This document shows, piece by piece, positions 44,576 through 55,109 of a DNA stretch of 64,000 nt (positions are counted from its first letter, which is position 1; every line of letters begins with the position of its first letter). Under the pieces are notes generated by a model, which was given only the letters and a program-made list of their open reading frames with translations, was not told where the DNA came from and searched no databases. Location: assembly GCF_033958435.1 (NCBI RefSeq), contig NC_134138.1:30534598-30598597 (forward strand), given 5' to 3'. The position numbers were made by a program, and so were the translations under genes. The stretch is from Carettochelys insculpta. Its lineage: Eukaryota > Chordata > Testudines > Carettochelyidae.

Positions 44576-46447
44576 AGGAATTCAGGTAGGCACTTTCCTC
44601 CAGGTTTGTGCAGCTACGTGTACTATCTTATGCAGGTTGTTTAGCAGCAATATTTGCAATTAATTTGCCTGTAACCAGAAACTAAACTTGAGCTTTAAAA
44701 AATTGTGTAGTTTTAGTGCTGGTGCAGCCCTGTTAAATGAAACCCTATATTTATTTGCAGAGCATCATCAGGACTAATTTTCCTCAAATGTTGTCAAATA
44801 AAGATTGCTTCAACCCTATCTGATGGGGAGGTAGGGGAAAGAGTACATGGTCTAAGGGCACTTAGCAGTTCAGTCTGCTGCCCATCAAGTTCTTGGCACT
44901 TCTGTTGATTCTACAAATCATGGTTGTGAGTTGATGATATGGGGAGATGGAGTTGACACCTGGCAAATATTAATTAGGTGGTAACATCTTTTGCTTCCTG
45001 ATGAATTAGACTGAATTCATACTGGTGACCTATAAGCAAAAACTCAATAGCAAAGGCTTGAGGCATTCAGACTCTTTGTAAGTGATTAAGTTACACCTTC
45101 AAGAGTGACACCTGCATTTGAGAAAGATATGTTTAAGAAATAAACTAGCAAAGAGACCCAGTGTTGCTCAAGTGTTTCAGTGAAGTAAGTGTCCGTCCCC
45201 TGGAAAATAAAAGGAAAATGTAAATGGCTTATGCAACTAATTTTATTTTTGGAAAATGAAGGAAAAATAAGTTTGTATTAATACATGTCTGAGTGATTCA
45301 AAGATTATGTAGAACTAGTTGGTAGACAACATTTTGAAGTTTTTCTGTCTTTTGCCAGAATAGAGGGAATAGGTGATTGGGTGTGGGAGGGCTGATCATA
45401 GGGGATGGGTGGTGTAGGACTGAGAGCAAGGGGTAGAAAAGTTGGGGGTCAGAGCAGGGATGGAGGGTGCAGCAGTGAGGACATGGGATGGGGGATAAGG
45501 GTAGAGGATGTGTGGTAGGCCTGAGAGTGGAAAAGTGTGGGCAGGGGTTGGCACAGGGAGCTCAGGACAGGGAGTGTGGGTGCTGAAGGGAGGACAGGGT
45601 GGTGGGGACTCAGAATACAGCATTTGGTGTGAGTGATGGGGGTCTGAGTAGGGGATAGTGGTATAGATACCACAACAGGAGTTTTGTGGGGTCACAGCTT
45701 ACGTCTGGGGTGGAGTGTGGTAGAGTGAGAGCAGAGCCTGGTGGCCTGAGGATTTGGTGAGAGCTTAGAAGCAGTATTGGGTTTGAGGGTAGTGTGTGTC
45801 CAGTGGGTCAGGTAGAGGAGTGTAGGGGCTGGAAGGGTGGGGTTAGTGTGATGAGGGTTGGTGGCAGAGTGTTCAGTGTGTCTGGGAGGGTCAGGCAGAA
45901 GGTTGGGAGTACAGACATCACAGTACGGTTTTGTTGGGGCAGGGGTTCAGGGCAGTGAGTAGAAGTTTGTGGAGTGAGGGCAGCAGATGGGCTGAGGGCA
46001 AAGAGTTTGTTTGTGGAGAGGGTTAGGGCAGAGGGTAGGCAGTTGCAGAGTAGGGAGCTTACAGCGGAGGCTTGGGAGGTCTTAGGGGTTTACTGGGGTT
46101 GTGGGGGTAGGGCCCGTCATCTCCTTGTGGTACACTGGGTTGCAGTTCCTGGTCCCAGCGCCTCTTGATGGGAGGGCTGGGCCTGGCTGGCTTCTACAGC
46201 CCCAGCTGCTTGGGGAGCGGAAGAGAGGTGCCTTCCCACACTCCAGGGAGGCTGGGGCTGGGCTTCTTGCTAGGGTGCCCTATTCCCACCCCAGTGTAAA
46301 CTGAAGGAGGAGCACTGCACCTGTGGCTCTTTCTCCTAGTCCTGACACAGCAAAGGGATGATTTTTTTTTTCCTTGCTGAGGGACAGTGACAGCAGGGGA
46401 GGGTGAAATGGGGCTGGAGCCCAGGTGTAGGAGGCAGGAGATGCTAA
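44576..46447. other. No gene seen; includes a G-rich tract
   Basis: The first 0.8 kb is AT-rich and featureless. From about 45360 the plus strand becomes strongly G-rich (listed separately). Minus-strand open frames in that tract are Pro/Ser-rich products of the composition bias. Confidence 0.45.
45360..46150. repeat. G-rich, C-poor low-complexity tract
   Basis: About 790 bp with recurrent GTGGGAGGG, GGGGATGGG and AGGGTGGGG type runs on the plus strand and very little C, as in a decayed minisatellite or a purine-rich element region. Many G-runs of three or more are closely spaced, giving potential for G-quadruplex formation on this strand. Confidence 0.6.
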
Positions 46448-46919
46448 ACTGGTAGCAAGCACTATATAGTGCTCCTCTCCCAGGCAACATTCACTACATT
46501 TTGCCTGGGTGAGAGTGACTGAAGTTAGGCAACTTTCACTATATAGCGTGCACTGCCTGAAGAATGAAGTCAAGGACAGAGCATTCCATAGATTCGTAGT
46601 ATAAACCATTGGAGGTATGACATTTGCATTCCACCATGAATGGTAGAGTAGCAGGCATTTCTGAACAGTTAACCACTTAAATAAATTCAGTTTTCAAATT
46701 TATTTGAAATTTTCACTGTTACTCTCTGTTATCCATTACTTCAATTTCTTAATCAGGGCCCACCCCTTCCAAAATAGTGAGATCTTTCCAAAATGGTGAG
46801 ACAATCCGAGATGATGGGATCAAAAATGCAGGGAAGGTTGGTGGTGAACCCAACTATGAAGAAATCAAAAGATGTTGAGCGGTGAGTTCCCTGAAGTGAA
46901 TCAAAGGAGTCGAGAATAT

Positions 46920-48840
46920 TGGGATGAAGAATAATTTTATTCAACCAGCTGGGCATTTCACAATAAGGAATGGAGAGCTCCATTACTGGTACAATGATGT
47001 TATGAAACTGAAGATACATTTGGCACATGATACTTAAAAGGCTATTAAGTACAGAGAAAAATATATGAACTACCGAAATGTGCTCATGAAGCATTAGGAG
47101 CAGGAAAACAGGCGAGGGCACATTCATCACAATAAGACACTTAGGAAATTATTAAATTCTGTATTCTGGTGGCAAAATATGAACAAGGATGTAAGAGAAT
47201 ATGTTGCCATCTGCGACCACTGCCAAAAATCAGCCACAAAAATGTGTAAGTCAGCTCCAGAACTTCACTAAGTATGGCACCAAGTAGAAGTAAATTTGTG
47301 TGTCTTGCACAAAAATCCAGAGGGCTATATGTGTATTTGTTTTGTAGCAGATTATTTCTCTAAGTGGCTAGAGGTGAAGCAAAATAAGAGTGCCGAAGAG
47401 GTGGCACCTTTTCTTTTATGAGCTGATTTGCAAATTTGTTTGTACCAACATACAAATTAATGACTAGGGGCGTGAGTTCCTTCACAAAGTTTTGAAAAAT
47501 GTGTATCTTTTATCAGAAACAAAAGAGAAGGTCACCAGTGCTTGCCAGCCACATGCAAATGGCTGCATAGAGCATGTAAATTGTACAATTTAGGGTGCCA
47601 TGCTTAACAGCATTTCAAGGTGAAGAAGAGGAATGGCCAAAGGTGCTACAGGGAGTCCTGTTTCACCTTGTGAACTTATGTATGCCAGGAAGCCTGTGCT
47701 GCCCATATAATGCCTAAACAATGATGACAGGGGAGATTTAAATTATGAGATTCCTGTTGATCTTGGTGTAGTGGAGTGTACTTTAGATACTAGTGATGTC
47801 CAAGATTACTTGGCCTGCATCAAGCAGTTATAAAAATTGTAGAGGAAGAGGCTGCAAAGGACATTATTAAGGCACGAGCAAGACAAAAAACAGATTATGA
47901 AGAACACCATAAGCAGCAAGAAACCCTTAATATTGATCAAAAAGTGCTCCTCTACAATGTACGAAGGGCAAAGAGCAATGGGGATGAAGGTCAGCTACCG
48001 TACCCGGGCCCTTACACAGTCATGGAAAACACCTCAAAGGGCCTGTGTAACTTAGCAGATGAAAAATGGAGTACACTGCAGAAGAAACGGCATGGCTTGA
48101 ATCTTAAAAGCCTTTAATGAGCGCAAACGCCTTCCCAAGACGAAAGAGCCTCCAAACTCACCACCACCATCAGACTCTGCAAAAATTGACATATTGTACA
48201 GTGAGAGCTATGATGACATGTCCGTCGTTCCCATGCCTGTTACTACTTGTGAAAAAAAATCTCATCCTACAGACACTGACATCAGAATTATGGGCGACAG
48301 TCATGCAGACAAGCCCTTCATTCTGATCTCAGCCACTTGGCGAAGAGTAGCCTGTAAAAAGCTTCAGATTCCAATTCCATGAGCAAACAAAGAGCTAGGG
48401 AAGAAATCAGCAAAACTGAGTCCACCATATAATCTAGACAAGATTATTGGTGATAGCAATTGCCTCTTCAGGGCTATCAACAAAGAGATTGCATTGTCTG
48501 AAGACTACTATGCTGTAGTGGGGCTGCTGCTGTGAATATGATGAAATCTTGTGAATATCAAGAAGCTTTTGAAGCCATGGTCAGTCTTCCTGTGAAGAAG
48601 TACTTGTTCCAAAGCCAGATGAAGCAAGACAAAGTCTGGGGTACAGATGTTGAGCTCTTTGCTCTTGCTACAGTTGTTCAAACTTCCGTAGCTGTCCATT
48701 ACCAGTCATCAGGAGTCTTGAAGAAGAACTGGTATTTTTAAAGACCAGCGAAGGAGAACATTGGTGGAGTTGAGACAATTGCACATACGGAAAAGGAGCC
48801 TTGCATTTATTTGTCCAGTTCTGGGACTCATTTTGACCAG
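46920..48840 (+). pseudogene. Ginger1 transposase: integrase core, GPY/F motif and OTU protease domain
   Basis: Order along the plus strand: GHFTIRNGELHYW (46951), a zinc-binding segment ending DVREYVAICDHCQK (about 47190), DDE core with FVADYFSKWLEV (Asp 47350), IND.GREF (Asp 47462) and ANGCIEHVN (Glu 47570), a basic linker TDYEEHHKQQ and DQKVLLYNVRRAKS, the GPY/F motif YPGPYTV (48001), then an OTU domain: IGDSNCLFRAINKEI (Cys 48461), WGTDVELFALATVV (about 48639) and GTHFDQV (His 48829). All three DDE residues and the OTU Cys/His are kept, but stops (for example TAG at 47465) and several frame shifts break it. Ginger transposases insert by cut-and-paste; the role of the protease domain is unknown. 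Confidence 0.75.
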
Positions 48841-48856
48841 GTGCTGGGTGTTATAC

Positions 48857-49402
48857 TAGTATTTAATTTCCTCTCTTTTTTTCTGCATTTTCCTTGAAAT
48901 ACATGAAAATCATGGAGTCTGAACAGTCATTTCTTTGTTGTTCTGTATTTCTTGGTAACTTTAGTGATTCTCACCAAACGGGCATGTTGAGCTATACAGT
49001 GAGAGCCACCCATGTAGAGCTGGCTACCTGGTGATTTGCACCAAGGTAAGCTGCACTATAAGGTTCTGGGTATCTTCAGTCATGAGGCACTATATAGTGC
49101 ATCTTGTTACCAGTATTAAATTCTCTTTTTTTTCCCTGAATTTTCCTGTGAAATAAATGAAAATGATGAAGAGTGTGAACAGTCATTTCTTTGTGTTTCA
49201 TATTTTTCTTCATGGTTTTTCTTTTGCCTGTATTTTACAGCTTTAGTCCCAGTTGCCTAATTTCAGTGATTCTTACTGAACAGGCATCATGAACTATATA
49301 GTGAAAGCTATACAGGCACGGCTGGCTGTATAGTGATTTGCATACAGGTAAGCTGCACTATATAGTGCTGGGTACTTTCAGTCATGAGGCACTATATAGT
49401 GC
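48857..49402. repeat. Tandemly duplicated Ginger1 right end with palindromes
   Basis: Two diverged units (about 48857-49116 and 49110-49402) share, in order, a T-rich stretch with ATTTTCCTTGAAAT or ATTTTCCTGTGAAAT, GAACAGTCATTTCTTTG, CAGTGATTCTTACTGAAC-like sequence, GTAAGCTGCACTATA and AGTCATGAGGCACTATATAG. The perfect 14-bp palindrome GCACTATATAGTGC occurs at 49087, 49355 and 49389 and once in the left end at 46459. The palindromes are candidate transposase-binding sites. Confidence 0.75.
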
Positions 49403-49410
49403 AACTTACG

Positions 49411-50179
49411 TTTAGTGCTCTCTGACTTTTTCCCCAGCCCCAGCACAGCAGCAGTGGGGAGCCAGAGCCACAACTTTTTCTCTCAGCCCCAGCGCAGCAG
49501 CAGAAGGAGGGCTGTGACCAGAGATGGTGCCATAACTCTTTTGTGCAGATCCAAAATGATGGTGATGGTGGTGGTAAGAGGGGGACCCAGGGAGAGTGGC
49601 CAGGGGAGCTGACCTTTGGCTGTGGTGATTTTCCTGGCACCGGTATGAGTATGAGCTGGGGGGAGGGGGGATACATGGCTGCAGCATCGTGGGGGTGCTT
49701 ATTGTGTCAGGGAGTCTTCCCCCTGCATGGCACTGAAGCCAAGTGCTGGCAGGGAGGGTGGTTGGGGTAGAGGGTCACATATGTTTCTCAGCAGGGTGGA
49801 GAGCCCCCACTGCTCACTCTGCAGTATCACAGTTCCCTGTGCTTGCTGCTTCCCAATGGTGAGTCCGAAGTATGTCATCTATCCTATCAGTACCTCTCCC
49901 TTTCCACACTCTGGCAAATCCTGGGATTTCAGGCATTTCACACTTTCCAGGCACAACCAAATCCTGTTTTTGGTTTAAGTTAGGGTGAGAAGAAGCTGTA
50001 TACCAAAATTCAAGATCATAGCTCTTGTGCTTAAAGAGAAGTTCTAGAACAAATATAACACCAACAGACAGACGCACTCTAAAATATATAATGGATTATA
50101 TTTTCCTCTCATTGGATCTTGCCAATCAGTTCTTCAAATCCTTTCATCCCCAGCCGTCATATCCCATGTACCATTCTGT
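49411..50179. other. No gene seen
   Basis: Two CAGCCCCAGC(A/G)CAGCAGCAG phrases at 49434 and 49482 show a small internal repeat. Otherwise there is no recognised frame or repeat. A GATGGTGATGGTGGTGGT stretch near 49557 is simple sequence. Confidence 0.45.
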
Positions 50180-50531
50180 GGCCATGTCTACACTAGCCGA
50201 AAACTTTGAAATGGCCATACAAATGGCCATTTTGAAGTTTACTAATGAAGCGCTGAAATACATATTCAGCGCCTCATTAGCATGCGGGCAGCCGCAGCGC
50301 TTCAAAATTGATGCAGATGAGAGTAAGGGGACTTCGAACTAACCAGGGTCCTTTCGAAAAGGAGCCCCGTCTGGATGAGCCGTGCGGCAGCAAGCCACGT
50401 CAGTTTCGAAGCGCCGCAGCTGCCTGTATGCTAATGAAGCGCTGAATATGTATTTCAGCACTTCATTAGTTAACCTTGAAATGGCCATTTGCATGGCCAT
50501 TTCAAAGTTTTCGGCTAGCGTAGACATAGCC
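50180..50531. mobile_element. Foldback MITE, 352 bp, TGT target duplication
   Basis: Left GGCCATGTCTACACTAGCCG against the reverse complement of the right end, GGCTATGTCTACGCTAGCCG; the two arms pair over almost the whole length (GAAAACTTTGAAATGGCCAT, TAATGAAGCGCTGAAATACA on the left, near-identical on the right). TGT flanks both sides (50177-50179 and 50532-50534). The terminal TCTACACTAG matches the Harbinger element at 9539. No coding capacity. Confidence 0.88.
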
Positions 50532-53099
50532 TGTCAAATCTTTTTATGTGCTCCACCAATAAAGAACAGCTCCCAGTTGCCAAAATACAAATGGCAAAAA
50601 TACTAACACCACATCCAGTTTCACCTCTGAATATGTTCTGCAAACAACTGATATTCTAGGTTTAGTTGGTCCTGCCGCCAGGTGGCTGGATTTGTTGACC
50701 TCTGGAAGTCTCCTCCAGCTGTACATTGATATGGTTGGTCTTTCTGTCTTTGTTCCCCACAATGCATAGCTTTTCACCATCTGTGCAGGAGCATATGACA
50801 GACTTGCAAAATGAGTGACATTGAGCAGGTCTGTTTTATACAAGTCAGTTTGTACTTGTGATAATGTGTTAATCTAGGTGTTTTATAATTCTCTCAATTA
50901 TTGCTTTTGTTACGCATTGCTCTGGGTTTGGGGGAAAAAGTGTGGTGTAACCTTAGAATTGTTTCATTGGTGTATAACAGCACTTGTATAGGACAATACT
51001 GGTAGATTTTGTAGGCTTAATGAATTCCTTAAAAACAAAAACAGAAACCAAAGGACAGCTAGCCTTGCACACCAATGGTCTTGTTTACCTTGGTAATTAA
51101 TAGGAAGGTATTTGTATCTTACTGGGTGGGAATAGTGCCTCCTACTATGATGAAAAGTAGTACTAGGTATAAGGCTGTGGGTGCACCTCTGCTCTAAGTG
51201 CAATTATCACACTTACGAGTAAGATGCTGGAGCAATTTTAGTGCAAAGGTACACATGGGGTAAATGTGTGCCACCACATTCATGTTGTGCCAAAAGCGGA
51301 GAATAGGCTGTCCTACTGATTTTAGCCCCAGAAAGAATCTGTTCTGGTGAACGTTGTTTAAAGTATATTCATTTATAATAAAGAAAAATCCTGAGAAGTC
51401 TGCCATTAACCCCACTGTGTACACTATTGTCTTTGTATTTCAGTGCTTTTGGATCCACATTTGTGAGTTTGAAACATAAGGCCAACATGAGAGTCTTCAG
51501 AACAGCCATATGTATGGACATAATATATCTGACCATTAGAAAAACAGATATGGTAATATAAGATGTGTGTGTTCGCTGCTTCTTAAAAATCCATTAAAAT
51601 ACCTTAAATAAATATCATCATAGTACAAAACTTAGAGAATGACACAAGATTTTTCCTTTTAAGAAAAAGAACTCTGCACTTAGTGGCTTTATTGAAAATC
51701 AAAATGTGACATCTTCTGCACAATGTAATCTGTCAGTTGTAAGAATTCTTAGTTTTCTCTACCATCTGCAGAAGTATTAATAATCGGACCAATTTGCTTG
51801 TAGTATTGAGTGTGTGGCACAGGGCTTTTAATATGCAGATTACTAAATCTTTTCCATTTCAGTTTCTGGGTTGTGCTTTCAGACTGTAAAAATTTGAAAA
51901 TCCATATTAAATTTTAAACCTTCAGCCATGGGGAAGTGACAGCCTAATACATGAATGTTTTTAAGTATTCACAGCAAAATATTTTTGAGATTGTTTAATA
52001 AGCATATTGCACATTTGTATATTATAAATCTGTATAAAATAAATTTAATTACATACATTCCTATACTGATTGGTATTCATGTTGGAAAGGAATTAAGGCT
52101 TCAACCACACATTCTTGTTTTATTGTACATGTAATTGAAATGTTTTGTAGTTTACACACTATATAGGAAGACTAGTTGTATGGAGACTAGATGACTGGCT
52201 CTAGTAGCATGGAATTTAAGTAACACATTTAGCATCCTGTTTTTATAAAAATGCTGGAAGATTTACATGGTGTTGCTCAGGTCCCTAACTTGATTAATTA
52301 TTGTTTTTGGAAAATGAAATGAAAATGTACATGCCTCAATTAAATTGTTGTTCTGGGATGGGGGAACTGGGGCCAATGAAGGATTCATTATGTAGGTTGC
52401 CCCAGGATGAGAGGACTGCTCCAGCCCTTTCTCGCTGCAGCATCTAAGGACCAGGTGAAAATCTCTCCACAACTCCTGCAGCTCCAGTGGGGCACAGCAG
52501 GTGGAGGGTTAGTCTCTCTCGTCTAGGGCAGGTCCAAGTTCATCTGCCCTGTGCTCTCCCCAGCCAGTATGAGCAATGTAGCAAACTGTGTAATTTCACC
52601 CTGACTCCCTGACTAAGGGGAACATCCAACAACATCTCCATATGAAGCAGGAGAGAGGGCCAGGAAGGTATATCTTATCTCCTCTTGCTGCCCTCTCTAA
52701 AGGGTGCTTCAGGAGTGTGAGGCTTGGGGTGGGGCAGTCCCAGACCAATAAGGGGTCACACTCCCAGCCAGTCCCTTTCACCTGGCTGGTGATTGCATCT
52801 TTTCTGTGTGGCTTTATGAGAAGCAATCCCATTCCAGGTACATCCCATTTGGTGCCTCTGGTAAAAATGCTGTATGCCATCAAGGGAGAGCTCTCCTGCA
52901 ACCTCTATGAGAGGCAGAAGGTAGATGGTGATCGATCGTTGCCCAGTATGATCATTTTCCATGGGAGTTGTGGGTCCTCAGGTGGCTGATAAGGCCTGTC
53001 CTTGAACCACAAGTTTTCTTATAGCTAGGACAGATGTTTTCAGGTATAACAAGAAACTGTTGATTATTACTGAAAGCCAATCTTTTCTTCCTCCTGTGC
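50532..53099. other. No gene seen
   Basis: AT-rich apart from 52400-53000. That GC-richer part has overlapping frames on both strands of 68-115 codons, none with a domain that I recognise; it may be an old repeat or retrocopy. Confidence 0.45.
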
Positions 53100-54035
53100 T
53101 GCTGCTTATCCTCCTCAGCTTGTCATCAGGCAAGTTCAAAATGTAGGGGGCCATCGCATATTACTTCTCTCCATTTTGAGTGACTCTGGACAAGTATCTC
53201 CAAAGTGTCAGTGTCAATATTGCACCTCAAGTTATCCTTCAGCAAGCCCTTATAACGCTTCCATTGTCCATGTAGGTTACCTTCATTCAGCTGAGAGAAC
53301 AGGACCTAGCAGAGTTGCTGACAGATGATGATTGCGTAGATACTGGTGGTCTCTGCCTCTTCCAGAACACTAATGTTGGTGCATCTGTCTTTCCATTTGA
53401 TCTTCAAGATCCTGTGGAGGTAGAATTGGTGATGTCTGTAGGTTGTCCAGGTTTCCGACCTATACAATAATGTTGAAGTTTCTTTATAAATGTGGTGGAA
53501 ATCTGACTGTTAGCTTTCTGCCTGCAAAGCCTGAACAGTTTTCCATCCATTCTGTAAATTATTTCAGGTCCAGGTGGGACAATCCCAGCAAGTAGGTAAA
53601 GAATGACAACAATATAAATTTACAAACATGTTTGGGGTAATGGTGTAGCCCTGTTTGACTCCTGCTTGTAGTTTGAAAGATTCACTCTGGGAGCCAATAC
53701 TCCTCAGAACAGTCACTTTCATATGGTCTTGGAGAAACTTTAGGGCATTGATATATTGTCAGGACATCCATTGTCCGAAAGAACAATCCCGGGGCACTGT
53801 GATGCACTAAATCAAAGGCTTTAGTTAGACCAATGAAAGCCATATATAGTAGTCAGTTTTACTTCCAACGCTTTTCTTGCAACTGCTGTGCTGTGAAAAT
53901 CATATTCGTAGGTCTGTGTCATGGTTAGAAACCACTCTTTGGCTCTGCTAAAATTTCATCTGGCAAGGGCAGAAGGCAAGTTGCAAATATCTGTGACGCA
54001 ACTTTGCCTGCAGTGGCAGGGAAAAAGATACCACT
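53100..54035 (-). pseudogene. Non-LTR retrotransposon fossil, RTE-like
   Basis: The reverse strand near 53850 gives MAFIGLTKAFDLVHHSA, the RT motif with the catalytic Asp changed (DLTKAFD expected), resembling DLTKAFDLISR of the element at 25907. Further down, a VGNLDNLQTSPILPPQDLED-like stretch and DNLRCNIDTDTLE follow in the same order as in relatives. Frame is lost repeatedly, so only the broad identity is safe. Confidence 0.55.
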
Positions 54036-54039
54036 ATCA

Positions 54040-55075
54040 TGATCTTACTGCTACTACTACTTAACCCTTGTACTCTTTGTGGAGCATAGGTCATCGACAA
54101 GTCTCCTCCACTTCATTCTGCCTTGGGACACAACTTCTAGTTGGCTCCAGGAGTGCCCCAGTTGTCCTTCAATCTCAGTAGACCTTCTCCACATTGTCCG
54201 AGGTCTTCCTCTTTTGTGTTTTCCTTAAAGGTTCCACGTAAGAGCTTGATGGACTATGTGGATGATAGTTTTCTGACAGTGTGGCCTAGTCATCCCCACT
54301 TTCCTCTCTTGATTTCATTGTCAGTTGGTTCTTATCCTGCTCTGTTCCAAAGCTCGTCATTTGTGATGAAATCTTGCCATTTGATGTGAAGAATGTACCT
54401 CAGACATCTGTTTATAAATGTCAGTAGCTTGTGATTTGAAGATGTTTTAGTATGCCAGGTCTCACATTCGTACAAGAGCACACTCTTCGCATTTGTGTTG
54501 AAGATCCACAGTTATGTCTTTGCAGATACTGTTTGTGAACTCCATGTGGAACAGAGAGTCTTGAATGCAGCTGTTGCTTTCCCTATCTTGGCATTGATAA
54601 CCTTATCTATTCCTCCATCTGTGCCCTTAATTCTCCCCAAGTAGGTAAACTGCTCTACATCTTCCATATCATCCCCTCCCCGTGTGGTGGTGGTGGTGGT
54701 GTTGGACTGGATGATCCTCTTGGTCTCTTGGTTTTTCCCTTGTTAATGCTCAGTCCAGCCATTGAGGCAGTTTTGTCTAATGTTGTGATCTTTTCTTTCG
54801 TGCTTTCATGTTGGTGTGAAACAAGGGCGACATCAGCAAAACTGATGTCCTCTAGCTGTTTGAAAAGTGTCCACTGAATACCTCATTGATGGCCATCTGT
54901 TGTCCTGTTCATACTCCAGTCCGTTGTGATCAAGAACAGGAAAGGTGACAGTGGGCACTGTTGTTGCACTCCTGACAGTATGCTGAAGGATTCTGTCAAG
55001 ACACCATTGTGAGCAACTTGGCATGTTGAGGGTTCATACATTTAATGAATCAGTTTAATAATTTTGGATGGGATG
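54040..55075 (-). pseudogene. RTE-clade LINE fossil, 3' half
   Basis: The reverse strand shows, in order, LTESFSILSGVQQQCPLSP (about 54980), DISFADVALVSHQHESTKEK (54850-54790, the FADD box with its second Asp lost), TTLDKTASMAGLSINKGK, then HQALTWNL.GKHKREEDLGQ and NWGTPGAN.KLCPKAE near the 3' end. This is the layout of RTE-type RT with its short C-terminal region. It ends near 54040 in a TAGTAG-type short microsatellite tail (seen on the reverse strand), also usual for RTE. Endonuclease and early RT are missing. Confidence 0.65.
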
Positions 55076-55109
55076 CCATGATGATGCAGCAGTGTTTGGT
55101 CCCCGTCTG

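Larger units (their letters stand above)
46448..49410 (+). mobile_element. Ginger1-type DNA transposon, decayed
   Basis: A Gypsy-integrase-like transposase followed by an OTU protease domain, the combination published for the Ginger1 group, with terminal inverted repeats. The left end ACTGGTAGCAAGCACTATAT is complementary to 49087-49115 (GCACTATATAGTGC then ATCTTGTTACCAGT). An inner left motif GTGACTGAAGTTAGGCAAC (46516) is matched on the right by GTTGCCTAATTTCAGTGATT (49253). No pol, gag or LTR is seen, which argues against a Gypsy retrotransposon. The right end is duplicated in tandem (48857-49402). The expected CCGG/CCGT-type target duplication could not be identified. Confidence 0.72.

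Noticed and set aside
45396..45695. Pro/Ser-rich minus-strand open frames
   Set aside because: Produced by the G-rich plus-strand tract; no conserved sequence.
46900..48120. Reading as a Gypsy LTR retrotransposon or retroviral integrase
   Set aside because: No RT, RNase H, gag or LTRs; an OTU domain follows the GPY/F motif and inverted repeats bound the unit, which fits Ginger1.
52596..52989. Overlapping 101- and 115-codon frames on opposite strands
   Set aside because: No domain recognised and the two frames mirror each other; no splice-site support.
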